Shown in pieces: positions 7,592 to 14,916 of a stretch of DNA of 64,000 bases. Position numbers and translations under genes: made by a program. Under the pieces are notes generated by a model. That model was not told the origin of the DNA. It ran no database searches and saw only the letters and a program-made list of their open reading frames with translations. Position 1 is the stretch's first letter, and the number at the start of each line of letters is the position of its first letter. Source of the DNA: Cylindrospermum stagnale PCC 7417 (GTDB lineage: Bacteria > Cyanobacteriota > Cyanobacteriia > Cyanobacteriales > Nostocaceae); the NCBI RefSeq assembly GCF_000317535.1, contig NC_019757.1, positions 4,863,501-4,927,500 of the forward strand, in the 5' to 3' direction.

Positions 7592-8470
7592 TCATTTCTG
7601 CAAATAACCCTTAGGGTCTTCTGCTACCCAACCAAGAGATGAACTAGAACGCATTTCAAAATGCAGATGGGGTTGGGTGGAAGTTGGTTGTCCGGTAGTG
7701 CCGGCAGTACCTAGTAGGTCACCTTTTTGTACTTGCTGACCAACTGCGACTTTAATGCTATCAAGTTGAGCATAGCGGCTTTGGAGTCCGCCACTGTGGT
7801 TAATGATGACTAAATTGCCATAAGTGTTTTGGTTATTGGCAAAAACTACAGTTCCCGGTGCGATCGCGAATACTGAAGTGCCCACTTCTGCTAACAAATC
7901 TACACCACTATGGAAAAAAACTTCACCTGTCGCCGGATTAATTTGCCAGCCATAAGCTAAAGCCACAGTTGTCGCTTCTGGCAAAGGATACCCACTTATT
8001 TTAATCGCCGGAGTAGTAGGTGTGCGGGACTGAATAACGGCACGATTTGGCAACGAATTAACCCCCGGAACAAACACAACTCTGGGGTTGTTTTGGCAGC
8101 CATTCACCTCAAAAAGCGCATCCGCACGGACTCTATATTTTGCTGCCACTTGTCGCCAAGTTTGTCCACGAGGCACTTCTACCACAATCCCATTGTAGGG
8201 AGGAATTTGAAGTTCGCTACCAACGGCAACCGTACCGTTGTTTAAAACTGGATTCATACCGATAATTGTCGCCGGAATCAGATTGTAACGCTGTGCTATG
8301 CTCTCTAAAGTTTCGCCACGAGCTACTTTATGGCGTTGGAAGCGAGATAGGGCGGGAGTTGGACAAGCTGCTGTAGCCGCATTGGCGCTTTTCGGTTTTG
8401 GCAGTGTGGATACTAGCCCCAAGGCGCTAACTAAGCTACAAAGAAAGAGTAGACGATAGGAAATAGTCAT
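7592..8470 (-). CDS. LysM-domain M23 peptidase (cell-wall hydrolase)
   Basis: The 292-residue exported protein has a signal peptide (residues 1 to about 31, ending SANA), a first LysM repeat (about 46-90, HKVARGETLESIAQRYN), a second one (about 96-134) and a C-terminal M23 endopeptidase domain (about 170-290). The zinc ligands are in HSGVD (H187, D191) and in HLHFEM (H268, H270). The family cuts peptidoglycan cross-links or activates amidases at the septum, as for NlpD/EnvC-type proteins. All metal ligands are present, so it is probably active. Short heptad-like repeats occupy its upstream region. Confidence 0.93.
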   Translation of the reverse strand: MTISYRLLFLCSLVSALGLVSTLPKPKSANAATAACPTPALSRFQRHKVARGETLESIAQRYNLIPATIIGMNPVLNNGTVAVGSELQIPPYNGIVVEVPRGQTWRQVAAKYRVRADALFEVNGCQNNPRVVFVPGVNSLPNRAVIQSRTPTTPAIKISGYPLPEATTVALAYGWQINPATGEVFFHSGVDLLAEVGTSVFAIAPGTVVFANNQNTYGNLVIINHSGGLQSRYAQLDSIKVAVGQQVQKGDLLGTAGTTGQPTSTQPHLHFEMRSSSSLGWVAEDPKGYLQK

Positions 8471-8474
8471 GAAT

Positions 8475-8521
8475 TGGGGATTTGGGGATTTGGATATTTG
8501 GGGATTTGGATATTTGGGGAT
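8475..8521. repeat. Short tandem repeats upstream of the M23 peptidase gene
   Basis: Units of GGGGATTT and GGATATTT alternate about six times immediately upstream of the start codon at 8470. Such short tandemly repeated repetitive sequences are common in heterocystous cyanobacteria. Their length usually varies between strains, so they could alter the distance between promoter and start codon. Confidence 0.75.
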
Positions 8522-8724
8522 GAGGATGGTCGGAAAACTAAGAATTACTGACTTTCTGCTGTTTTCTCTACCTCACTCTTCCACTTTCCTCTTACTTCTT
8601 CGGGGATTTCAAGCTACTTTCTGATAAATAAATCTGTCCATTTGCCGTTTGCTTGACTACACTTAGAAGTTAGCAACTGCATTGCTATCCTTGAGCGTGA
8701 TTATTCTTAATTATCTTAATTATT

Positions 8725-9933
8725 ATGAAGTTATCGTTGAAGCAACTGGCTGTTTATCTGTTTTTAGTGACGATTGGCGGCGGTGCAGGTTTGTTAGGCA
8801 GCCGTTACCTGGCGCCACAAAATCGCTCGTTTCAAGAGCTAAAAAATGTCACAGTGGCTTTGCCTCCCGAATCAGTATTTCCTAATTCTGTTAATGGGTC
8901 GATTGGGGCTACTGGCGGCGACAATGTAAATTTTATTGCCACTGCTGTCCAAAAGGTTGGCCCAGCGGTGGTGCGAATTAATGCTACTCGCAAAGTGGCA
9001 AATCCGATTTCTGAAGCTTTGAAAAATCCCCTGTTGCGCCGATTTTTCGGGGAAGATGAGGAACCGATTCCCCAAGAACGCATTGAGCGTGGTACAGGTT
9101 CAGGATTTATTTTGAGCAAAAATGGCGAATTATTGACCAATGCTCATGTAGTAGCTGATACAGATACAGTACAAGTCACCCTCAAAGATGGTCGGACTTT
9201 TGAGGGCAAGGTGGCGGGAATTGATACTGTGACAGATGTGGCAGTAGTGAAAATTCCTGCTGATAATTTGCCTACGGTGAGGTTAGGTAATTCGCAAAAC
9301 TTGATACCGGGGCAGTGGGCGATCGCCATTGGCAATCCCTTGGGTTTAGATAATACTGTCACTATTGGCATTATCAGCGCTACAGACCGGACTAGCGCTC
9401 AAGTTGGGGTTCCAGATAAGCGAGTGAGCTTTATCCAAACCGATGCCGCCATTAACCCTGGTAATTCTGGCGGACCTTTATTAAACGCCCAAGGTGAGGT
9501 TATCGGCGTTAATACTGCTATCCGTGCTGATGCTCAAGGACTTGGTTTTGCCATCCCGATTGAAACCGCCGCCCGTGTAGCTAATGAACTGTTTACTAAA
9601 GGGCGGGTGGAACATCCTTTTTTGGGGATTGAAATGGCAGACCTTTCTCCTGCCAAAAAACAGCAGATTAATCAAGAAAATAAGCTCAACATTCAGCAGG
9701 ATGTTGGCATTGTGATTAAGAAAGTCCTGGAAAACTCACCGGCAAAGCAGGGAGGTCTACGAACCGGAGACATGATTCAAAAAGTTAATCGCAAACCCGT
9801 TAAAATAGCCGCTCAAGTCCAGAAGCTGGTAGAGTCAAGCACAGTGGGAGACTTTTTGGAAATCGAAGTCAACCGCAATGGTAAAACTCAAACCTTCAAA
9901 GTGCAGTCAGGGGCTTATCCCCAGAATAAGTAG
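8725..9933 (+). CDS. HtrA/Deg-type serine protease with PDZ domain
   Basis: The 402-residue protease has an N-terminal membrane anchor or signal (residues 5-25), a trypsin-like domain with the full catalytic triad (TNAHVV H141, TDVAVV D171, GNSGGP S248) and one C-terminal PDZ domain (about 295-395). That matches the cyanobacterial HhoA/HhoB/HtrA group, which degrades damaged proteins in periplasm or thylakoid lumen. Which of the three paralogues it is cannot be settled by eye. The ATG at 8725 lies about 250 bp from the divergent M23 peptidase gene, so both may share a regulatory region. Confidence 0.95.
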   Translation: MKLSLKQLAVYLFLVTIGGGAGLLGSRYLAPQNRSFQELKNVTVALPPESVFPNSVNGSIGATGGDNVNFIATAVQKVGPAVVRINATRKVANPISEALKNPLLRRFFGEDEEPIPQERIERGTGSGFILSKNGELLTNAHVVADTDTVQVTLKDGRTFEGKVAGIDTVTDVAVVKIPADNLPTVRLGNSQNLIPGQWAIAIGNPLGLDNTVTIGIISATDRTSAQVGVPDKRVSFIQTDAAINPGNSGGPLLNAQGEVIGVNTAIRADAQGLGFAIPIETAARVANELFTKGRVEHPFLGIEMADLSPAKKQQINQENKLNIQQDVGIVIKKVLENSPAKQGGLRTGDMIQKVNRKPVKIAAQVQKLVESSTVGDFLEIEVNRNGKTQTFKVQSGAYPQNK

Positions 9934-9971
9934 TCAATAGCGCCAAAATTTTTGGTTAGAGAATCTTGGCA

Positions 9972-9991
9972 AGACGCGATTGATCGCGTCT
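9972..9991. terminator. GC-rich hairpin between convergent htrA and DUF760 genes
   Basis: AGACGCGAT-TG-ATCGCGTCT is a perfect inverted repeat 39 bp after the protease stop codon and just before the end of the convergent DUF760 gene. It may terminate both transcripts, although no T run follows. The same motif is known as a dispersed repeat in Nostoc genomes. Confidence 0.5.
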
Positions 9992-9995
9992 CTAC

Positions 9996-10346
9996 CTATT
10001 GACTAGACAAATTCTCTAACTGCATCCTTTGTTCCATCTGGCGCAGGAAGTACCCCGTCATCATCGCCGATGCTAACAGTCCTGCTAGGTTGTCCCGATC
10101 TGTGGTAATTTGCACGTTGAAATTTTCTGCGGGGAGCATTCCTACTAGTCCTTGGACGTTTTGGGAAATGATTTGCTTAATTTCGGGGCTGACAGACTGG
10201 GCGACACGGGCTAAAACTTCAGGTGACTGGTGCTGTAGATATTTGAGTAACTGATTAGGGTACTCACCAGAGTGGTCATTCAGAAGCTGACTAGGGTGTT
10301 CCTCAGAGTTGTCATTCAGAAAGTTAGGATCAAATACCATTGGCAA
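9996..10346 (-). CDS. DUF760-family protein
   Basis: The 116-residue protein belongs to the DUF760 family shared by cyanobacteria and chloroplasts, seen in QSPEVLARVAQSVSPEIKQI and in NLAGLLASAMMTGYFLRQMEQRM. In plants, members include proteins tied to stress responses and chloroplast gene expression, but the molecular role is not established. A short imperfect repeat near the N-terminus (SEEHPSQLLND / SGEYPNQLLKY) is visible. No signal peptide is present, so it should be soluble. Start ATG at 10346. Confidence 0.8.
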   Translation of the reverse strand: MPMVFDPNFLNDNSEEHPSQLLNDHSGEYPNQLLKYLQHQSPEVLARVAQSVSPEIKQIISQNVQGLVGMLPAENFNVQITTDRDNLAGLLASAMMTGYFLRQMEQRMQLENLSSQ

Positions 10347-10766
10347 TTGTTTTTAGCTTAGTTGCTAATTCTACTTTAAACCATAGTACAGGGCTAGTGC
10401 ATTCTCCACAGGTATTAGCCGTTGATTAGCCCTTGGTTCTATCCTAGGAACCTTTTACCATACATAGAGTTGAGACTTTCCCCAACACCTGTTTTCCACG
10501 ATATTACGGGCTTAATTTTCCTCGCCTCAAGCCTGATGGGTAATGATTCTCATAAATTGAGACAGAGAAAAGCTTTGGCCGCTTTTATCTGTGATTTAAA
10601 TATTTTTAAGATAAAAATTTTACAAATTCAGCAGGATTTTTTACTTAAAAAACTTGATTGATCAGGATGTTAATATCTAATACCCATTTGTCTACAGGTA
10701 GAAAAGTGTTTCAGTCGGGGGTAGATGCAGTTATCCAAAATCTAGCTAATTCTCCTCAATATTCCT
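10347..10766. other. Intergenic region without a convincing gene
   Basis: An open frame at 10422-10661 would encode 79 residues, but it has no recognisable motif, family or ribosome site and I do not support it. The stretch 10665-10766 leads directly into a transposase remnant and may be its decayed upstream part. Confidence 0.5.
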
Positions 10767-11057
10767 CATTATCGGTTAAGAGAACTGTTAACCTATAAAG
10801 CCCAATTAAAAGCAATAAAAGTAATAATCACGGAAGAATCTTATACATCCCAAGCCAGTGCTTTAGATGGGGATAAGTTACCTAAGTATGGGGATAAAAA
10901 ACCTCAATTTACGGGAAAAAAGATAGCGAGAGGATTGTATAAAACTCTTGATAATAGGTTATTAAATGCCGATATTAATGGGTCATTTAATATGAGCAAA
11001 AGAGTAATTCCTGATGTCTTTGACCAAGGAATAAATGGTTTGCCTTTTAAATTTTGA
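10767..11057 (+). pseudogene. C-terminal remnant of an IS605-type TnpB
   Basis: The open frame without a start reads HYRLRELLTYKAQLKAI, then IITEESYTSQAS and finally LLNADINGSFNMSKR before the stop at 11055-11057. These match the end of TnpB: the RuvC-II glutamate (EESYTS) and the RuvC-III aspartate (NADINGS). The four zinc-finger cysteines normally found between those motifs are absent, as in a subset of cyanobacterial TnpB proteins. The upstream 300 or so residues of the protein, and any tnpA, are missing. It is a relic lying 25 bp from the 3' end of scpB. Confidence 0.82.
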
Positions 11058-11082
11058 ATTTTGAATTCTGAATTCTGAAATT

Positions 11083-11607
11083 TTAAGTTGGTTCTAGCTC
11101 TAATTCTAGTTGTTGTTCCTGCCGCAAGGTGGGGAAGACTTGGGGGAGTTGCTCAATTTGGAAGTATTGATGAAATTTTGGGGTTATTTGTAGGGAGAAG
11201 GAGCGAGATTCATTGTCGCGGCGTTTGCGAACAAAACCCAGTTCCACGAGTTCGGGAACGTGTTGATACACTCCAGAACCGCGCAGGTTAATCAAGTCGG
11301 TTTGGAGTATGGGACTATTGAGAGCGATCGCGGCTAAAGTTCGCAATGCACCTACACCCAATTCCACAGGTATCAGGGTTTGGACTAAGTCATAAAAGTC
11401 AGACCGCAGTTGTAAACTGTAACCATCTGGCGTTTCTACGACTTCTAGAGCGCTCTCTCGGCGGGCATAATTGTCCATGAGTTCAATTATGCCTTCTGCC
11501 GCTGTGGCGCGATCGCAGGCGGCATACTCAGCGATTTCGCCGAGGGACAAAGGCTTACCCTTTAAATAGAGAATGGCTTCTATCTTCGTCGCTGTAGCTA
11601 TAGTCAT
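11083..11607 (-). CDS. scpB: Segregation and condensation protein B (ScpB)
   Basis: The 174-residue protein fits ScpB, the winged-helix partner of ScpA in the SMC condensin complex that compacts and segregates the chromosome. Two winged-helix parts are visible: TKIEAILYLKGKPLSLGEIAEY near the N-terminus, and ALRTLAAIALNSPILQTDL with GSGVYQHVPELVELGFVRKR in the middle. The last dozen residues are Glu/Gln-rich. The gene stands alone here; no scpA is close. Its upstream region is filled by tandem repeats. Confidence 0.9.
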   Translation of the reverse strand: MTIATATKIEAILYLKGKPLSLGEIAEYAACDRATAAEGIIELMDNYARRESALEVVETPDGYSLQLRSDFYDLVQTLIPVELGVGALRTLAAIALNSPILQTDLINLRGSGVYQHVPELVELGFVRKRRDNESRSFSLQITPKFHQYFQIEQLPQVFPTLRQEQQLELELEPT

Positions 11608-11670
11608 TGGTCATTAGTCATTGGTCATTAGTCATTGGTCATTAGTCATTGGTCATTGGTCATTGGTAAC
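11602..11670. repeat. Tandem repeats (TAGTCATTGGTCAT-type)
   Basis: The unit TAGTCATTGGTCAT and shortened forms recur about five times between scpB and ispD, beginning at the scpB start codon. Similar units occur at 42424-42470 and 54275-54330. This is the short tandemly repeated repetitive class of Nostoc-type genomes. Confidence 0.85.
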
Positions 11671-11698
11671 TGACGACTGACCATTGACAAAGGACAGG

Positions 11699-12415
11699 TT
11701 AGGAGTGTGTGGGAAGATGTCTTGATGTTCGGCTGTTAAGGATGAATTCGGCGATCGCTAAATCTTGGGGAGTGGTTACTTTTAAATTTGTTTCCTCTCC
11801 TTGGACAATGCGGACTTCAATCCCGCACTTTTCAAATAAAGCGGCATCGTCAGTTACTTGCCAATTTTGACGCACACCCTCAGCATGACACTGTTTTAGC
11901 AATTTGACATTAAAGCCTTGGGGAGTTTGGGCCGCCCAAAGTTGCCTTCTGTCTGGTGTACTTTGAATTATGCCATTTTCATCCACGACTTTGATTGTGT
12001 CTTTGACGGCTACAGCAGCAATTAAACCGGGACAGTCACGGATGGCGGTGGCACAAGCGTTGAGTAAATCTGGTGTAGCTAGACATCTAGCGCCATCGTG
12101 AATCAACACTTGTTCGGCGGCAGCTGGTAGTGCTTGCAAACCGTTGTAAACTGACTCTTGGCGAGTGGCACCGCCAGCAATCAATTCTACTGGTTTCGTC
12201 AAATTTAGATCAGCGAGAATTGCTTTCAGGTCAGGCCAATCGCTTGGTTGGGAAATAATCCCAATCCAATCGATCTCTCTTGCAGCTTGGGCGGCTAACA
12301 AAGTCCAAGCAATTATCGGTTGCGCGAGCACTTTGAGCAGGAGTTTATTGCGGTCACTGCCCATCCTAGTACCGATTCCCGCAGCTGGAATTAGTAAATA
12401 CACAGAATTCCTCAA
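11699..12415 (-). CDS. ispD: 2-C-methyl-D-erythritol 4-phosphate cytidylyltransferase (IspD)
   Basis: The product transfers CMP from CTP to MEP, the third step of the MEP isoprenoid pathway. The N-terminal CTP-binding loop is in LLIPAAGIGTRMGSDRNKLLL (first 27 residues), and the other family blocks are visible: VLIHDGARCL, VKDTIKVV, QLWAAQTPQGF and TDDAALFE. Length is 238 residues, normal for the family. The gene is divergent from the family-9 glycosyltransferase, with 57 bp between start codons. A tail of about ten residues (SRTSRHLPTHS) after the usual end is probably neutral. Confidence 0.95.
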   Translation of the reverse strand: MRNSVYLLIPAAGIGTRMGSDRNKLLLKVLAQPIIAWTLLAAQAAREIDWIGIISQPSDWPDLKAILADLNLTKPVELIAGGATRQESVYNGLQALPAAAEQVLIHDGARCLATPDLLNACATAIRDCPGLIAAVAVKDTIKVVDENGIIQSTPDRRQLWAAQTPQGFNVKLLKQCHAEGVRQNWQVTDDAALFEKCGIEVRIVQGEETNLKVTTPQDLAIAEFILNSRTSRHLPTHS

Positions 12416-12472
12416 TCTTTAGGATATATATTTTCCCCTAAAATAGGGAGCGAGTAAGCGTCAATAAATATT

Positions 12473-13435
12473 ATGCGAGTAGTAGCCCTTGTACCTGGCT
12501 CAATTGGCGACCAAATTCTCTTCTTTGCGACACTAGACGACCTAAAGCGTAATTACCCCAACGCTCAGATAGATGTCGTGGTAGAACCGAGGTCAAAGGC
12601 TGCCTACCAAGTGAGCAAGTCAGTTCATGAGGTATTAACCTTTGATTACAAAGATCGTAACAGTCTGGCAGATTGGGGTAACTTGGTAGGCACGATTCGC
12701 GATCGCGAATATGATGTCGCCATTGCTGTTGGACAAAGTTGGTTGATTGGTCTTTTACTCTGGTTGACGGGAATTCCCGTACGCATTGGCTACACAGGCA
12801 AAGGCTCAGTTTTTCTCACCAGATCAGTACCGCCCAAACCATCCCAGTATGCAGCGGCGGCGTACCATGATCTGCTGCAACCATTAGGTATTAACTCTCC
12901 TTGTCCAGAGTTAGCGCTCAATGTGCCAAAACCAGATATTGAATGGGCACAAAGGGAACAAAAACGCTTAGGGGTGCATGAAACAGGCTATATCTTGATT
13001 AACGGCGCTTCTAACCATTTAGCCCCGGCTGATGGTTTAGATACAGTCTACCCAATCGAGAATTGGCTGCAAATTATTCAAGACTGCCAACACAAGCAGC
13101 CAGATCTGCCTGTAGTAGTGATTAAAGGGTCTGATGATGAGCAGTTTGTGCGCTCATTGCTCCTGGAGTCTTCTCCAGATATCAAAGTCACTTCCCCAGA
13201 TGATATCGGCAAGTTAGCTGCGATCATTGGCGGTGCGAGTTTGATGTTATCTACCGACAGTGTACCCCTACATCTGAGTGTGGCAGTGCAAACCTATACC
13301 ATTGCCCTTTTTGGTTCCACAGATCCAGCAAATTTGTTACCTAACAGTGATAAATTCCTGGCGATTAAATCCCCCACGGGCAAAATGGCGGATATTTCAC
13401 CCCAAACTGTTTTGGAGAGAATCTGGAGCGGCTAA
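12473..13435 (+). CDS. Family 9 glycosyltransferase (heptosyltransferase-like)
   Basis: The 320-residue protein resembles ADP-heptose:LPS heptosyltransferases (GT9). It begins MRVVALVPGSIGDQILFFATL, has LINGASNHLAPADGLDTVYPI near the middle, and the donor-side block LMLSTDSVPLHLSVAVQTYTIALFGSTDP near the end. Cyanobacteria lack heptose LPS cores, so the sugar donor and acceptor are unknown; a role in cell-surface polysaccharide is the likely one. It is divergent from ispD and is followed by a strong hairpin at 13472-13492. Confidence 0.87.
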   Translation: MRVVALVPGSIGDQILFFATLDDLKRNYPNAQIDVVVEPRSKAAYQVSKSVHEVLTFDYKDRNSLADWGNLVGTIRDREYDVAIAVGQSWLIGLLLWLTGIPVRIGYTGKGSVFLTRSVPPKPSQYAAAAYHDLLQPLGINSPCPELALNVPKPDIEWAQREQKRLGVHETGYILINGASNHLAPADGLDTVYPIENWLQIIQDCQHKQPDLPVVVIKGSDDEQFVRSLLLESSPDIKVTSPDDIGKLAAIIGGASLMLSTDSVPLHLSVAVQTYTIALFGSTDPANLLPNSDKFLAIKSPTGKMADISPQTVLERIWSG

Positions 13436-13471
13436 ACCAGTGAACTAGGGAATACAAAACCAATTCACTGC

Positions 13472-13492
13472 CCCCCGAATGCTATTCGGGGG
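13472..13492. terminator. Bidirectional hairpin terminator
   Basis: CCCCCGAAT-GCT-ATTCGGGGG is a perfect 9-bp stem with a 3-base loop, lying between the ends of the convergent GT9 and CRR6-like genes. It is placed to stop transcription from both sides, although no T run follows. Such a motif is also widespread as a dispersed hairpin in cyanobacterial intergenic DNA. Confidence 0.6.
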
Positions 13493-13541
13493 CTGGAAAT
13501 AGCCAAATTCCAAGGGAGCGGATCAAGCGCAGCGACAGTTA

Positions 13542-14024
13542 TTACCCGTTCGCTTCTTCAATCATTTCAAAAAAAGCATCATCTAATTCATAGCCCAGCA
13601 TTTGCGCTAGAGACTTCAGCCGCGATTGACTAGGCATCCCCTGCTGTTTGAGCCAAACACTCAAAATAAAGATTTTGTGCATCAAAAAGATTTCCAAGGC
13701 TTCGGGATTGTACTGTATGCCTTCTTTGGAACTGAACTGATGCGGTACCAGCATAGCCGCGTAACGGGCAAGTTCCCCAGCTTTCCAATCTAGTAAAAAG
13801 GGCAACCAGGGGTATTTGGCATCCAGACGCACAAACCACAACCTCACCTCTGGAATTTCTGAGAGTTCCCGTGGATCGCCTGGTTCTAGCTCGTAGTTGA
13901 CCTCAAAGCGCAGTTGCTGTTCATGGGTGGCAATGGCTTCATCTTGCAGCAGTGGTTCAATCACCTTTGAAGCTGGCGACAGATCCAAATTGTGAATGGA
14001 GTCATTATTGAGGGCGATCGTCAT
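13542..14024 (-). CDS. CRR6/DUF1817-family protein (NDH-1 assembly)
   Basis: The 160-residue protein (start ATG at 14024, MTIALNNDS) carries the conserved stretch PRELSEIPEVRLWFVRLDAK, followed by YPWLPFLLDWKAGELARYAA and LKSLAQMLGYELDDAFF. This is the pattern I know for DUF1817, named after chlororespiratory reduction 6, a plant factor for assembly of the stromal arm of the NDH complex. In cyanobacteria it probably helps NDH-1 maturation. The frame runs 46 codons further upstream, but that part is unrelated. Assignment rests on remembered family sequence. Confidence 0.75.
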   Translation of the reverse strand: MTIALNNDSIHNLDLSPASKVIEPLLQDEAIATHEQQLRFEVNYELEPGDPRELSEIPEVRLWFVRLDAKYPWLPFLLDWKAGELARYAAMLVPHQFSSKEGIQYNPEALEIFLMHKIFILSVWLKQQGMPSQSRLKSLAQMLGYELDDAFFEMIEEANG

Positions 14025-14049
14025 TGTTATTAACTGGGCAGCTACTTTT

Positions 14050-14172
14050 TTATTCAGGAAGCAAGTAGGATTGAAAATCCACAGTAGCAGATATGTTAGC
14101 ATCTTGGGCGCTTTGCTCCCAAGCCAAAATATATGCGCTTGAACCATCAGCAAAATTAACACCGAGTTCCAT
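14050..14172 (-). CDS. Possible 40-residue protein upstream of the CRR6-like gene
   Basis: A short frame from the ATG at 14172 reads MELGVNFADGSSAYILAWEQ and ends SATVDFQSYLLPE. The composition looks protein-like and the stop lies 25 bp before the next gene on the same strand, so it may be the first gene of a small operon. No ribosome site or family could be recognised. It is equally possible that it is a remnant of a longer gene. Confidence 0.3.
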   Translation of the reverse strand: MELGVNFADGSSAYILAWEQSAQDANISATVDFQSYLLPE

Positions 14173-14450
14173 ACGCAGACGCTTTTATTGCTAAAGTGAG
14201 CACCTGCCTTAAGGTGGACATTTCCAGCAATTCTAAGCTAAAGTTGTAATGAGTTTGTTTTAGAGTAGGGTGTGACACCACAACTATCAACAAGCAAAAA
14301 AAAATATTGTCCCAGCCTTTGATTTCCGCAACAATCACCAGCAACGACAGAAGTGTTAGGTGAAAGACAGTATGTAATATCCTTGTATATAAAAATAACC
14401 AATAAAAATTGACCTGGGAAAATTCCCCCAAGAGTTAACAAAGCTGAAAT

Positions 14451-14900
14451 ATGCAAAAGCCAGCGATTTCTACAAAACCAATTCGTTCTCTAGAAGATGC
14501 TCTGGAGCGGTGCCAAACGCTGGGTATGCGCGTCAGCCGCCAGCGCCACTTTATTCTGGAACTGCTTTGGCAAGCAAATGAACATCTTTCAGCGAGAGAG
14601 ATTTACGATCGCTTGAACCAAAAAGGTAAAGAGATTGGTCATACCTCTGTTTATCAAAATTTAGAAGCTTTATCTAGTCAGGGAATTATTGAGTGTATTG
14701 AACGTAGCGATGGGCGTTTATACGGCAACATTAGTGATTCTCACAGTCATGTCAACTGTATAGATACAAATCAAATTCTCGATGTTCATGTGGAACTGCC
14801 AGCAGAAGTTATCCGCCAAATTGAAGCACAAACAGGAGTAAGAATTACTGACTACACTATTAACTTTTATGGTTACCGTAACTCACAAGAACAGTCTTGA
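14451..14900 (+). CDS. Fur-family regulator, FurC/PerR-like
   Basis: The 149-residue Fur-family repressor has an N-terminal winged helix (LGMRVSRQRHFILELLW, then TSVYQNLEALSSQGIIE) and the metal-binding hinge DSHSHVNC. The CxxC pairs of the structural zinc site are absent; only one cysteine follows the HSH motif. Sequence and length resemble the FurC (PerR-like) branch of Anabaena, which senses peroxide. The ATG at 14451 follows an AT-rich leader; autoregulation is usual in this family, but I could not pick out a clear Fur/PerR box. It converges with the NACHT gene (16 bp between stops). Confidence 0.85.
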   Translation: MQKPAISTKPIRSLEDALERCQTLGMRVSRQRHFILELLWQANEHLSAREIYDRLNQKGKEIGHTSVYQNLEALSSQGIIECIERSDGRLYGNISDSHSHVNCIDTNQILDVHVELPAEVIRQIEAQTGVRITDYTINFYGYRNSQEQS

Positions 14901-14916
14901 GTTCTGAGAACATCAA

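Noticed and set aside
10422-10661. 79-residue plus-strand frame
   Set aside because: No motif, no ribosome site and non-protein-like composition; lies in degraded DNA before the tnpB remnant.
14156-14456. Two overlapping minus-strand frames of 72 and 91 residues with hydrophobic stretches
   Set aside because: They overlap each other in different frames, lie in the AT-rich region upstream of the Fur gene, and show no family pattern.
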